A DNA stretch of 64,000 nt from Nostoc sp. UHCC 0302 (GCF_038096175.1 NZ_CP151102.1:218760-282759), one strand, 5' to 3'; shown: positions 32,887 to 42,875, counted from the stretch's first letter. Numbers and translations are program-made. Notes: generated by a model not told the origin, from the letters alone.

Positions 32887-33990
32887 TTAAAGTTCTGCTA
32901 ATAAGTACTGTTCTAAAATTCTAATTAATACTCTTTCCTCTAAATGTAATTCTGTTAATGACGTAGATGGTTTTCGTTGAAGTTCTTGTTCCATAATTGC
33001 TAAAAGAGAACCATCTATGTATGCATCAAGTACCCCAGGGTGTATATAATATTTTCGACAAGTTGCCGGACGATTTCCTAGCTCATCAGCTACGTTCTTA
33101 ATTGCTTGAGTAATATTCTTTTTGGCTTCTGTTTGTGATTTAAACTTCCCTAAATTATATAACTCCTGCACTGCTAAGACTGTACCAAACCAAGTCCGAA
33201 AATCTTTAGCAGTGAAATCTAATTCTGTAATTTCACTCAAATATCCATTCACATCGCTAGAGTTAATAGGTTGATGGCTACCTTCACTGCCCTGATACTG
33301 AAATAGTTCTTGTCCTGGAAGCTCCTGACATTTTTTGACAATTTTTGCTAAACGCCGCTCGCTCAAATCAATTTCATGTTCTACTCCACTCTTGCCCCGA
33401 AATTTAAATTTTAATTTACAACCAGAGATATCAACATGGCGATCTCTCATTGTTGTCAGACCAAAAGATTTATTTGTTTGGGCATATTCTTCGTTACCCA
33501 CGCGAATTTTGGTAATTTCTAAAAGCTTCACTATTGTTGCTAAGACTTTTTCTTTTGGTAATCCTGGTAATGCTAAATCTTGTTGTACGCGTTGGCGGAG
33601 CTTAGGTAGTGCTTGTCCAAAAGCAATCATGCGCGTAAACTTAGTTTGACTGCGTACTTTGTGCCAATGAGTATGATAGCGGTACTGTTTGCGTCCTTTG
33701 GCGTCTCGTCCTGTAGCTTGTAAATGTCCCTGTGGATGTGGGCAAATCCAAACATCATTCCAAGCAGGTGGGATAATTAAAGCCTTAATTCTGTCTAATT
33801 CCGCTTGCTCATCAACTTTTTGACCATGAATGTCAAAATAGCAGAATTCTTCACCCATTCGCTGTCGCTTAATTCCTGGAGTTGTATCACTAACATAATG
33901 CAACCCTATCAGTTTCGCTGATTCAAGCGGCTCAACTGCAAGGGCGGCTTCAACTTCTTTAATTATTTTCTTTTGAAGCTTCAGCTGCAT
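32887..33990 (-). CDS. DNA topoisomerase IB (poxvirus type)
   Basis: The N-terminal domain has YFDIHGQKVDEQAELDRIKA and IPPAWNDVWICPHPQGHLQA. The catalytic domain shows GNEEYAQTNKSFGLTTMRDR, then KDFRTWFGTVLAVQELYNLG. The end TCRKYYIHPGVLDAY holds the candidate active-site tyrosine. Enzymes of this family relax supercoils through a 3'-phosphotyrosine. Bacterial type IB enzymes are uncommon but known in cyanobacteria. I prefer ATG 33990 (MQLKLQKKII) over ATG 34032. The length of 367 is normal. It may be cargo or may relieve plasmid supercoiling. Confidence 0.92.
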   Translation of the reverse strand: MQLKLQKKIIKEVEAALAVEPLESAKLIGLHYVSDTTPGIKRQRMGEEFCYFDIHGQKVDEQAELDRIKALIIPPAWNDVWICPHPQGHLQATGRDAKGRKQYRYHTHWHKVRSQTKFTRMIAFGQALPKLRQRVQQDLALPGLPKEKVLATIVKLLEITKIRVGNEEYAQTNKSFGLTTMRDRHVDISGCKLKFKFRGKSGVEHEIDLSERRLAKIVKKCQELPGQELFQYQGSEGSHQPINSSDVNGYLSEITELDFTAKDFRTWFGTVLAVQELYNLGKFKSQTEAKKNITQAIKNVADELGNRPATCRKYYIHPGVLDAYIDGSLLAIMEQELQRKPSTSLTELHLEERVLIRILEQYLLAEL

Positions 33991-34141
33991 AAGTGGAAAA
34001 ACACACAAGAGAAAACTGTTTATTACCTGCAACTGTAGCTAATCCCCATTAAGTGGGAATCTGTAGAAAAGTAGAGTTACGTATACTTCCTAGATATAAT
34101 TTCAGCTTCAGTAGACTGAAAATAAGGAATATAGGGAGAAA

Positions 34142-34905
34142 TTAATCCATCCATTCAGTCCACTGTGGGGCATCTGTCACCAACTGACTAAATTTCTCTG
34201 GGTTAATCTCCTCGAACTCCAGCATCACGCCCCACCGTTCATCACTTGTTAATGTACTGAGTAGTTCTTTCATCGAATTTATGCCATGTTCTACCCGTTC
34301 AATCGCCAGTCGAGCATAGCATTTTACCCTATCCCACCACTGTTTACTGAGATTTGGCTGTCCGTCCACACCCCCCCAATTATTACTTCCATCTTCATTA
34401 TTAGGGGGTGTGGACGGGAGATTAATACCATACATAGCCTGCATTCTAGCCTGATGTGCCGCATTCCGTTCCTGCTCCTCCTGCCGCTTGGTTTCCCTCT
34501 CTTCCCGCTGCCTTTGGCGGTATTCCAATACCTGTTGAGCAAACACAACATCCTCAGTACTGAGCCGATAATACCTAACCCGTTTCCCGCCTTCCACAGG
34601 TCGCCGCGATTCGGTAGATAGTCCCAGTTGCTCTAAATATTGACCCAAAATCCATGCCGAAGATTCATCAAGCGGTATGGTGAGATTCAGGATACCTTTA
34701 ATGTGCGGTGCATTGCGTTTTGAGAAATCTGCGATCGCATAAGGGCATGGCTAACGCTTACCGCCTCAACAACTGGCTTAGTTCCAGTTCCAGTAACCTA
34801 TACTCGCGCGAGTAAATCCAAAAGATACTGCCATAATTGCTGGGAGCATTCTGGTTTAATCAGTCTACCCAAGTGGAGTAATTGTCTGTCTTCATAGCTA
34901 AGCCG
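34142..34905 (-). pseudogene. 5'-truncated CyRepA-like gene copy
   Basis: From about 34755 to 34142 the frame reads HIKGILNLTIPLDESSAWIL, then GQYLEQLGLSTESRRPVEGG, EDVVFAQQVLEYRQRQREE and ERWGVMLEFEEINPEKFSQL. It is almost the same as the end of the gene at 40554. Upstream of 34755 the similarity goes on past stops (LLDLLARV then stop then VTGTGTKPVVEAVS). No start can be placed. The copy ends where the STAND gene begins to be read. Confidence 0.8.
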
Positions 34906-34908
34906 AGC

Positions 34909-37900
34909 CTATTTCTCAATCGCTCCTAAAGCTTTCAAAGTGACTTTCTGTGCTTGGGTTAAACCTGTAACACTAGTAATATTCATATTTTGATAGGGGA
35001 GATCAGCCTTAAGAGTTTTTAAGCATTGACGGTTATTCCAATCCCAAAGCTTAATTGTATTATCAGCACTGCCACTAGCAACGATTTGTCCATTAGCATT
35101 AAAAGCAACACAACGGATCTGATTGGTATGTCCTTCTAAGGTCGCAAAACATTGACCAGAGTTAACATTCCATAGTTTGATTGTTTGGTCAGTGCTGCAA
35201 CTGACAAGCATTTGATTGTCCGGACTAAACTTGACTTGAAAAACTTGATTGGTATGCTCTTGTAAAGTTTTTAAACATTGACCTGTGCTAACATCCCAGA
35301 GTTTAACGCTTTGGTCAGCACTGCTAGTAGCGAGAGTTTGCCCATCAGGACTGAAAGCTACCGACCAGATCCAGTTAGTATGCCCTTGCAAAATTTTTAG
35401 ACACTTACCATCATGAGTATGCCAGAGTCTAATAATGTTATTAAAGTCACAACTAGCGAGAGTTTGCCCATTAGGACTAAAAGCGGTTGACCATACCCAA
35501 CTTGTATGTCCCTGCAAAGTACTGATACATCTACCGTCATCTACGCTCCATATCTTGATAGTTTTGTCAAAACCGCAGCTAGCGAGGGTTTGTCCATCAG
35601 GGCTGAAGGCAACCGCTGTAACCCAACTGCTATGCCCTTGTAAAGTTTTTAGACATTCGCTGGTATCTAAAGTCCAGATGCGAACGGTTTGATCGGAACT
35701 GCAACTAGCAAGGGTTTGCCCATCAGGGCTGAAGGCAACCGCTGTAACCCAACTGGTATGCCCTTGTAAAGTTTTTAAGCATTGACCTGTGTCAGTATCC
35801 CAGAGCCTTAAAGAATCAGTACTGCCACTAGCAAGGGTTTGCCCATCAGGACTAAAAGCAACCGACCAAATTTGATTTCCATATCCTTGAAAAGTTCTAA
35901 AAGCTTGGTTACTATGCAAGTCCCATAGTTTGACGGTTCGATCTTCACTGCTACTAGCAAGAGTTTGCCCATTGGGGTGGAAGGCAACTGACCACACCAT
36001 GCTGTTGTGTCCCTGTAAAGTTTTTAGGCATTGACCCGTGTCAGTATCCCATAGTTTGAGAGTTGGATCTCCACTGCAACTAGCAAGAGTTTGCCCATTG
36101 GGATGGAAGGCAACTGACCACACCATGCTGTTGTGTCCCTGTAAAGTTTTTAGGCATTGACCCGTGTCAGCATCCCAGAGCTTAACAGTTTGATCATGGC
36201 TACCACTAGCGAGAATTTGCCCATTGGGATGGAATGCGACTGTCCATACCTGACTGGTGTGTCCTTGCAAAACTTTTAAAACCTGACCTGTCTTTACTTC
36301 CCAAAGTCTGAGAGTGTGGTCGTCACTAGCACTAGCAATTGTTTGCCCATCAGGGCTAAAGGCAACTGAGCGTACTTGATGATTATGTCCGTAAAGAATT
36401 TGAAAACATTGACTTGTATTTATGTTCCATAACCTAATTGTTAAATCGGCACTGCCACTAGCAAGTGTTTGACCATCAGGGCTAAAAGCAACTGACGATA
36501 CCATGCTGGTATGTCCATGTAAAATGCCCAAGCTCTCACCTGTTTTGACATTCCAGAGCCGAAGCGTTCGGTCTTCACTGGCGCTAGCAATTGTTTGTCC
36601 ATCAGGACTAAAAGTAACTGACCAAATCCAAGCCTTATGTGCTTTTAGAGTTAAAAGCGGTTGACCTATTTCTACTGTCAGTCCTTTGCTGCCAAAAACT
36701 TGCCAAAGGTAAATCTCCCCGGTTCCATCTCCAGTTGCTAAAATTTCCCCATTAGGGCTAAATGTAACAGTTACAGCACCGCTCAAGGCTTGAGTAAAAG
36801 TAGATTTAGCGAAATCACAGCCAGCAAAGCTGACTTGATGTAAATCTACTCCTTGAAGATAAGCGTGCCAAATTGTTAAACCAGAGAAATCATAGCCCGT
36901 TAGCTCAATCTGCAAATGACGGCAAAGATTGAGCAGATTACCACCACCATAGCCAAATTGTCTGTTTTCTGGTTTTTGCAGCAACTTTGTTATTGCTTGG
37001 ATTTGCTGTTTGAGTAATAAAGTTGAGCTAAATACTCTTGTGAATAGTTCAACAATAGGTTGTAAAATCAGCCGAACTTGACTTGAACGCACGTAATCTT
37101 TGACTGTTGTCTTCGTTAAAGCATAGCTGAGGAATAAACAGAGCTTATTTGTGAGCAACTCATCCGCAAGCAGCTCAATCAGTCGGTCAGTGACATATTC
37201 CATGACTACAGGTTGCTGGGTGTAGCTACTAGCTTTTTTCTCTAAAAGCGAGCGCCCATTTAAATACTCCAAGCTCTCCAAAATTCTTCTTTTGGAAACA
37301 GCGCCAACAATGTCTTCTTCTAATTCAGCAATAGTTGTCCACTCTCGGTTAATTGCTAACCAGTACATAATGGTTTGCTCTAACGGCGATGATCGCTCAA
37401 ACTGTTGATCTAATAAGCGACGAATCCCGTTAAAAATAACTGTATCTTGTTTTTGAAATTCACTGATGTCACCATCAAATAACTCTTGAATTGAGGTGGC
37501 AACTATCTTTAAAGCTAAAGGGCTGTTACCGTAGCGCTCGCACAGTGTCTGCTTTTGCACTTTATCTCCCAGCAATCTCTTTGCCTGCAATAAAGCAAAT
37601 GCAACTTCCTGCGAACCTTCTAATCTGAGAGAGCGTACTGCCAATCCTTCCCCTTCTAAAGAGGCTATTTCACTAGGCTTTTCTCGACTGGTTAATATTA
37701 GACAACTTTGATGCTTAGTCTCTCCGAGCAAATGCAACAGTTCATTATATCCCTCATAACCTGAGCGATATTGCCCAGCCTGCTGTGCATCTAAAATCGT
37801 TTCCATATTGTCTAAAATTATCAGACAACGTGTACAACGTAAATAATGAATTAATCGTCCTATATCTGCTTTTGTTTCCTGCTGATTGGATAAAAAGGCT

Positions 37901-38490
37901 AGTAAGTCAATTAAGAGAGTTTCCAAAGGAGGTGCATTACGTAAGCTGCGCCAGATAATAAACTCAAACTTTGTTTCAACAAGTTGGGCTAGCTTGACGC
38001 TACAAGCACTTTTACCAATTCCACCCATACCTAAAAGTGCAATCAATTGACATTGGTCTTGTACTATCCACTGTTTAAGGGTTGCAAGTTCGCTTTGCCG
38101 ACCATAGAAAGAAGAAACATCAATTGCTTCACCCCAATCTTGATGCGATGTAAATAAGTCTTGGTTTTTCAGTTCTGACTTTACAGCCCAAGATTTGGCA
38201 CTATAACTTTCTCCCGTGCATTGCTGTAACTGTAATCTCCGCTCTAACGCTGCTTGCAAATTATTTTTGCTGACTTTCTCTCCCAGTGCTGAGGATAGTA
38301 CCTTCCAAAGCTTTGGCCCAACATCGCGCCTGACATAACTCTCAGAATAACCAGAACTTTGTGCAATCTCTTCATAAGTCTGCTTTTGAAGCGAACCGAT
38401 AAGAATTGCTGTTTCGACATCACTAAGGTACCTACCAAAACGGGCGAAAAATGTGGCATTTATCAGAAGTAGCTTAGGTTCTATGTCCAT
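34909..38490 (-). CDS. STAND NTPase: N-terminal HTH-like domain, NB-ARC and 14 WD40 repeats
   Basis: Residues 1-95 form the small N-terminal domain often placed before cyanobacterial NB-ARC proteins (FGRYLSDVETAILIGSLQKQ, then YEEIAQSSGYSESYVRRDVG). NB-ARC follows: FYGRQSELATLKQWI, Walker A ALLGMGGIGKSACSVKL, Walker B CLIILDNMETIL and LILTSREKPSE. From about residue 590 there are 14 WD40 repeats of the type GHTSxVxSVAFSPDGQTLAS, enough for two seven-bladed propellers. Some repeats are nearly identical in DNA. STAND proteins act as switches that assemble after ligand sensing; in bacteria several defend against phage. No effector domain is seen. I start at ATG 38490 (MDIEPKLLLIN). Confidence 0.9.
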   Translation of the reverse strand: MDIEPKLLLINATFFARFGRYLSDVETAILIGSLQKQTYEEIAQSSGYSESYVRRDVGPKLWKVLSSALGEKVSKNNLQAALERRLQLQQCTGESYSAKSWAVKSELKNQDLFTSHQDWGEAIDVSSFYGRQSELATLKQWIVQDQCQLIALLGMGGIGKSACSVKLAQLVETKFEFIIWRSLRNAPPLETLLIDLLAFLSNQQETKADIGRLIHYLRCTRCLIILDNMETILDAQQAGQYRSGYEGYNELLHLLGETKHQSCLILTSREKPSEIASLEGEGLAVRSLRLEGSQEVAFALLQAKRLLGDKVQKQTLCERYGNSPLALKIVATSIQELFDGDISEFQKQDTVIFNGIRRLLDQQFERSSPLEQTIMYWLAINREWTTIAELEEDIVGAVSKRRILESLEYLNGRSLLEKKASSYTQQPVVMEYVTDRLIELLADELLTNKLCLFLSYALTKTTVKDYVRSSQVRLILQPIVELFTRVFSSTLLLKQQIQAITKLLQKPENRQFGYGGGNLLNLCRHLQIELTGYDFSGLTIWHAYLQGVDLHQVSFAGCDFAKSTFTQALSGAVTVTFSPNGEILATGDGTGEIYLWQVFGSKGLTVEIGQPLLTLKAHKAWIWSVTFSPDGQTIASASEDRTLRLWNVKTGESLGILHGHTSMVSSVAFSPDGQTLASGSADLTIRLWNINTSQCFQILYGHNHQVRSVAFSPDGQTIASASDDHTLRLWEVKTGQVLKVLQGHTSQVWTVAFHPNGQILASGSHDQTVKLWDADTGQCLKTLQGHNSMVWSVAFHPNGQTLASCSGDPTLKLWDTDTGQCLKTLQGHNSMVWSVAFHPNGQTLASSSEDRTVKLWDLHSNQAFRTFQGYGNQIWSVAFSPDGQTLASGSTDSLRLWDTDTGQCLKTLQGHTSWVTAVAFSPDGQTLASCSSDQTVRIWTLDTSECLKTLQGHSSWVTAVAFSPDGQTLASCGFDKTIKIWSVDDGRCISTLQGHTSWVWSTAFSPNGQTLASCDFNNIIRLWHTHDGKCLKILQGHTNWIWSVAFSPDGQTLATSSADQSVKLWDVSTGQCLKTLQEHTNQVFQVKFSPDNQMLVSCSTDQTIKLWNVNSGQCFATLEGHTNQIRCVAFNANGQIVASGSADNTIKLWDWNNRQCLKTLKADLPYQNMNITSVTGLTQAQKVTLKALGAIEK

Positions 38491-38806
38491 TTTTTTGTTC
38501 TTTATCCCGCTTTGGTAAGCATACCTGAAGTAATCTGACAATTCCAGACATTTATAAAAACTGTAAAATCTGTTGGTTTTTCGGCATTGGTAGTCTATTC
38601 ATCATTTAAGTAGTACTTAGAAAAGTACTCTTGTTTAGTATTTTTACCTGATAATTCATTTTTCCAATTCCAGACATTTCCTGCAATGACAGTTGTAAAA
38701 ATCTCGATTAATGTAGTAAATATCAAATTAATAAATTAGAGATGTGAATAGTTCATAAATAGGGAGTTAGCTAAATTTCACTTTGAAAAACTCAAAAGGA
38801 TAGTTA

Positions 38807-39106
38807 ATGAAGAAGCTACTTGATAAGTGTAAATTTTTTGCTGCTAATGTTAAGCAATCAAATAATGTAATAACTGGTTTTGTAATAGATACGGCTGTTC
38901 TATACGGAAATAGTTTTGTACGAGTTCGTTGCTCAATATTGGGTTGTAACTGTGAATTATGGACACGCACTAGTTCTTCTTGTATCGATGTATTGCAGTT
39001 TGACGATCCAGTATTAGTTTTATTTCTCAATGGTCAAATTGAGTTTCCTTATGTAATAGGGAAAGCCTCACCAAAACAAGTTGAAAACTACATTCGTCAG
39101 AAGTAA
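38807..39106 (+). CDS. Hypothetical protein
   Basis: The 99-residue protein contains strands and cysteines (GFVIDTAVLYGNSFVRVRCS, then NCELWTRTSSSCIDVLQF) and a C-terminal FPYVIGKASPKQVENYIRQK. It lies divergent from the STAND gene, with about 300 bp between them that hold both promoters. The next gene on the same strand starts 106 bp later. No family is recognised. Confidence 0.5.
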   Translation: MKKLLDKCKFFAANVKQSNNVITGFVIDTAVLYGNSFVRVRCSILGCNCELWTRTSSSCIDVLQFDDPVLVLFLNGQIEFPYVIGKASPKQVENYIRQK

Positions 39107-39212
39107 GTGCCTTAGCTTATATTCATTCGTGAATTAGGCTTTGCAGTACTAGTTCTTTTATTAATGTCTCGCTCTCAAAATTAGCTGAATCTAACATGGA
39201 GTTAATTTACTT

Positions 39213-40502
39213 ATGTATCGCCCTCTAAACGCAGGAGAACACAGCTTTTGGTTATACGATCAGGTAGCACCATTACATTTCGTAGTTACTGCACAGATAA
39301 CTGGAGAATTCACTATTAGTCAACTAGAACAGGCGCTTGTTTATCTTCAGCAACGACATCCATTACTCAGAGTGTGTGTTGCTGTTAATACATCCAGGCA
39401 GCCGTGGTTTAAAGAAGACGTGGCTAAAATTCCTTTACGGGTCGTGCAACGAATGGGAGAGCAAGATTGGCTCAAAGAAGTTGAGCAAGAACTTACTCAA
39501 CCATTTGATTGGAGCCAATCACCTTTGCTGCGAGTGGTAGTTGTCCATTCTCTTGAAGTTTCGGAAATAATTGTTAGCACTCACCACTCGATTTCAGATG
39601 GGCTATCATCTGTTTACTTGCTCCGAGATATTCTGCAATTTGTTGGTATGCCTGATAGTGAAAGGCAAATTTTATCACTGCGTCCTGGTTATGAAGAGTT
39701 AATCCTGGAACAGGCTGCGAAAATACCTAGTTTGCCAAGTCCACAAAACAGTAATAATGAACCGTTGCCAGCTAAGATCAACGATTCTACAAGTACACAC
39801 GCAGAGATACTGAGTGAGCGCACAGTTCGCTTACTAGCTTGGTCACTCTCATCACAAGAAACTAACTTACTGATCTCTCGGTGCCATCAAGAGCAAACTT
39901 CTGTTCATGCTGCCATCTGTACAGCTTTTTTGTTGGCAGTTTCTCAAGACAGTGGTCAACATTACGATCTCAAGTGTCTATCACCTATTGATATTCGCCG
40001 TTACCTTGCACCTCTGATTGTAGAGGATTGTGGCTATTATGCTTCGGTAGGACTGACGACTCATAGCATTACTCCTAATTTAACATTGTGGGATATTGCG
40101 CGAGCGCTAAAATCTCAACTTCATCCGCAAATAGCACTGGACAAAATAGCCCAGAGGATTACTGAAAGCCAAGCTTTTTTGAAGACCAATCCTAGCCCAA
40201 GCCAGGTCAGGCAAGCATTCAATGATGTCTATGGGCATGACGTTTTGGTTTCTAATCTTGGGCGTTTAAATATTCCTCACCAGTTTGGCAATCTCCGACT
40301 ACAGGCAATTTACGGGCCTGCTGTGGCAACATATATGAAAAATGAACGTTTCATAGGAGTTGCTACTGTAAACAACCAAATGTTTTTTACCTTCACTTAT
40401 TTAGAGTCAGAAATTTTAACAGCAACAGCTTTAAAACTTCAGCAAGCAGCAATGCTGCAACTCAATCAAGCAGTAAGTTGCCAATTAGCCACTCACAATT
40501 AA
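39213..40502 (+). CDS. Condensation-domain acyltransferase (PapA/WES-like)
   Basis: The 429-residue protein is a stand-alone condensation-superfamily enzyme. It begins RPLNAGEHSFWLYDQ, and holds the catalytic HHxxxDG motif in STHHSISDGLSSVYLL near residue 125. A second typical motif (DVLVSNLGRL) lies near 345. Enzymes of this type transfer acyl groups between thioesters and alcohols or amines. No NRPS or PKS gene is near, so the substrate is unknown. The gene starts with ATG after GGAG-like sequence (CATGGAGTTAATT). Confidence 0.8.
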   Translation: MYRPLNAGEHSFWLYDQVAPLHFVVTAQITGEFTISQLEQALVYLQQRHPLLRVCVAVNTSRQPWFKEDVAKIPLRVVQRMGEQDWLKEVEQELTQPFDWSQSPLLRVVVVHSLEVSEIIVSTHHSISDGLSSVYLLRDILQFVGMPDSERQILSLRPGYEELILEQAAKIPSLPSPQNSNNEPLPAKINDSTSTHAEILSERTVRLLAWSLSSQETNLLISRCHQEQTSVHAAICTAFLLAVSQDSGQHYDLKCLSPIDIRRYLAPLIVEDCGYYASVGLTTHSITPNLTLWDIARALKSQLHPQIALDKIAQRITESQAFLKTNPSPSQVRQAFNDVYGHDVLVSNLGRLNIPHQFGNLRLQAIYGPAVATYMKNERFIGVATVNNQMFFTFTYLESEILTATALKLQQAAMLQLNQAVSCQLATHN

Positions 40503-40553
40503 TGATGTTTAAGCGATTAATGAAGAAACTTGGTTATACCAACTAAGAGCAAC

Positions 40554-42085
40554 TTAAACCATCCACTCAGTCCACTGTGGGGCATCTACAAGCAACTGAG
40601 TAAATTTCTCTGGATTTACTTCCTCGAACTCCAGCATCACGCCCCAACGCTCATTAGTGGTAAGTGTATTTAACAATTCTTTGACCTGCTTAACCCCGTA
40701 TTCTACCTGCTCAGTCACTAATCGAGCGTAATATTTTACCCTATTCCACCACTGATTACTGAGATTTTGCTGTCCGTTCATACCCCCCCAATTATTACTT
40801 CCATCTTTATTAGTGGGGGGTGTGGACGGGGCATTAATCCCATACTGTGCTTGCATTCTAGCCTGATATGCCGCATTCCGTTCCTGCTCCTCCTGCCGTT
40901 TGATTTCCCTCTCTTCCCGCTGTCTTTGGCGGTACTCCAACACCTGTTGAGCAAACACAACATCCTCAGTATTAAGGCTGTAATACCTAACCCGTTTTCC
41001 ATCTTCCACAGGCCGCCGCGATTCGGTAGATAGTCCCAATTGCTCTAAATACTGCCCCAAAATCCACATTGGGGACTCGTCAAGCGGTATGGTGAGATTG
41101 AGAATACCCTTGATGTGCGGTGCATTGCGTTTTGAGAAATTGGCGATCGCTTGAAGAATCGGCTCACTCCCCGTTACCTCAATTCCGGCCAACAAATCCA
41201 TTAACACTGGCCTCAACCCCAGCCGATGACGCATAAGCCAGGATGTAGAATAATTGCCCCAGTCTGTACAAATGGCTAGCCGCTCTCTCTCCCCTTTGTC
41301 CCTGTCAGCCACAACCTTGGGCGGTGTGACAAACTCCATCCCTTGGTCTGAGGTGATCATCTCGCCGGCTTGGGCAAGTATCCCCTCCAATGAAATTATC
41401 TTCCGAATTAATCTCCCACCATCATCTTTTTCAACCAATTCAGGAGTCACAGTCATCCCGTAGGTGTCCTGAATGCGGAACTTCTCACATTCCAAAACTT
41501 CTTCTGGCTTAAGGTAGTCTTGATTTTGTCTACTGTCATAAGTCCTTCTATCGATATCCTTGGCGTTGGCAACTTTAGTACAATGCTCCCAAGAGAGGAC
41601 ATCACCAGCTGCTTTGAGCCAACGAGCCGCTCCATCATCGCTACCGTCTCCAGCAGGAATGATGGTATTGCCCATTTCCTCCAGAAGCGATAACTTCGTT
41701 AAGCTTCGCTAACGCAGATCAGCTCGTAAATTATTGATAGACCAATTGCGCTGTGCTTCAATCTGGCAACTGGTGTCTAACATCCAGTCTTTCTCTGCCC
41801 CACGCTTACCTGTTTCTTTGTCAATCCGAATCAAGAAAGCGGTCATCTCGTTTTTCTGAAGGATTTTCTCCTTGATACGACGAGCGTTAGTTTCAGCATA
41901 ACCAAAGGGAGGACGAGGGGCCACCCAAACGTACATCGGCACATTGGACGAACTCGCCATAATTGTTGGGCGCATTCAGTTGCAGATTGTGAAACAGCGT
42001 GAAATGCACCGAAAACGGCTTAAATTTAAGGTGTGGAAATATCAACACCTGTACCAACAAGTGCTTTAGCCCCTTTGACATCACG
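40554..42085 (-). pseudogene. Broken second CyRepA-like replication gene (helicase C-terminal half)
   Basis: The 3' part (40554-41675) is open: VTPELVEKDDGGRLIRKIIS, PHIKGILNLTIPLDESPMW, then EFEEVNPEKFTQLLVDAPQW. Upstream, after a stop caused by a short insert at 41690-41716, the sequence continues KRGAEKDWMLDTSCQIEAQR, VPMYVWVAPRPPFGYAET and, in another frame, KALVGTGVDISTP and CAQQLWR, which correspond to the last helicase motifs. The N-terminal DUF3854 and Walker parts are absent. It is therefore a decayed paralogue of the intact gene at 43210. Confidence 0.82.
41690..41716. repeat. 27-bp GATAACTTCGTTAAGCTTCG-type dispersed repeat
   Basis: The segment GATAACTTCGTTAAGCTTCG plus CTAACGC lies between LRADLR and LLEEMG of the broken replication gene and brings a stop codon in frame. 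A near-identical copy lies at 63116-63142 inside the MetQ-like pseudogene. It contains HindIII-like AAGCTT at its centre and is partly palindromic. Confidence 0.7.
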
Positions 42086-42128
42086 GTTTGTCAGCTAAAA
42101 TAATGAGGGTAGTTATGCAAGAGCGCCA

Positions 42129-42389
42129 ATGAATATCAGTATTGATATACCTGATGAGGTACGCGTTTATTTAGAGGCACAAGTGATAGCAGGTGCTTAT
42201 GGCAGCATTGGCGAATATTTTTTGGATTTGGTACAGCAAGACCAGAAACGTAAAGCACAAGCCAAGTTAGAAGCGCTTTTAGCTGAAGGTATTGATGGAG
42301 AAGGGCAAGAAGTAACATCGGAATATTGGCAGAATTTGCGTTCTACCGTTTTAGGTCAGAACAGCATGGAGAACCCAAACGACAGATGA
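42129..42389 (+). CDS. ParD-family antitoxin
   Basis: The 86-residue protein begins MNISIDIPDEVRVYLEAQVI, a ribbon-helix-helix start typical of ParD/CC2985 antitoxins. It continues with AGAYGSIGEYFLDLVQQDQK and a flexible acidic end that would wrap the toxin. It overlaps the toxin start by 4 bp (ATGA). Antitoxins of this type repress their own promoter. The pair probably stabilises the plasmid. Confidence 0.88.
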   Translation: MNISIDIPDEVRVYLEAQVIAGAYGSIGEYFLDLVQQDQKRKAQAKLEALLAEGIDGEGQEVTSEYWQNLRSTVLGQNSMENPNDR

Positions 42390-42718
42390 AGTATCGTTTA
42401 ATTGTCAAAGACCGAGCAACCCAAGATTTACGATATCTAGCAAATTATATATTAGTCAATGGCAATGCAGATGTAGCAGGTAAATTTTTAACTGCTGCGG
42501 AGGTGACGTTTGCCCAGTTGGCAAAGACTCCTGGTATGGGAAAGGTAACGCAGTTGGTAGTATCGAGATTAGGCGAAATCCGACAATGGCGCATCAAAGA
42601 TTTTCAGGATTATCTGATTTTCTACCGTATTAGGGATACTACCATTGAGATTCTGAGGGTATTTCATGGAGCAAGAGATTTGGCAGATGTACTTAGCCAG
42701 CTAGATGAAGAGTTTTAA
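42386..42718 (+). CDS. ParE-family toxin (RelE/ParE superfamily)
   Basis: The protein begins MKYRLIVKDRATQDLRYLAN and ends IRQWRIKDFQDYLIFYRIRD, then IEILRVFHGARDLADVLSQL, all typical of ParE. Known ParE toxins poison DNA gyrase. ATG 42386 overlaps the antitoxin stop, so translation is coupled; an upstream in-frame start at 42326 would overlap the antitoxin by 64 bp and is unlikely. The length is about 110 residues, as usual. Confidence 0.88.
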   Translation: MKYRLIVKDRATQDLRYLANYILVNGNADVAGKFLTAAEVTFAQLAKTPGMGKVTQLVVSRLGEIRQWRIKDFQDYLIFYRIRDTTIEILRVFHGARDLADVLSQLDEEF

Positions 42719-42779
42719 CCTAAAATCAAATCAGTCAATCTCTGTAATTCCGGTAAGCTTTGTGAGAACATAACCGAAA

Positions 42780-42875
42780 CCACCGCCTTCCCTACGCATA
42801 CCATAGACCTACAATCGCCCCCAAAGTTAACAGCCACTTGCCACTGCCCCAAGTAGCGGATTTAGAAGCACAGGT
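42780..42875 (-). pseudogene. Short remnant of CyRepA1-like tail
   Basis: In the minus strand the segment reads RYLGQWQVAVNFGGDCRSMV, the same tail as GYLGQWQVVVNFADGCKSVV in the intact gene at 43210. It is about 95 bp long and isolated. It shows that the tail has been copied or left behind several times. Confidence 0.65.

Noticed and set aside
41893..42084. Minus-strand frame of 63 codons as a gene of its own
   Set aside because: It is an out-of-frame reading of the helicase part of the broken CyRepA-like gene.
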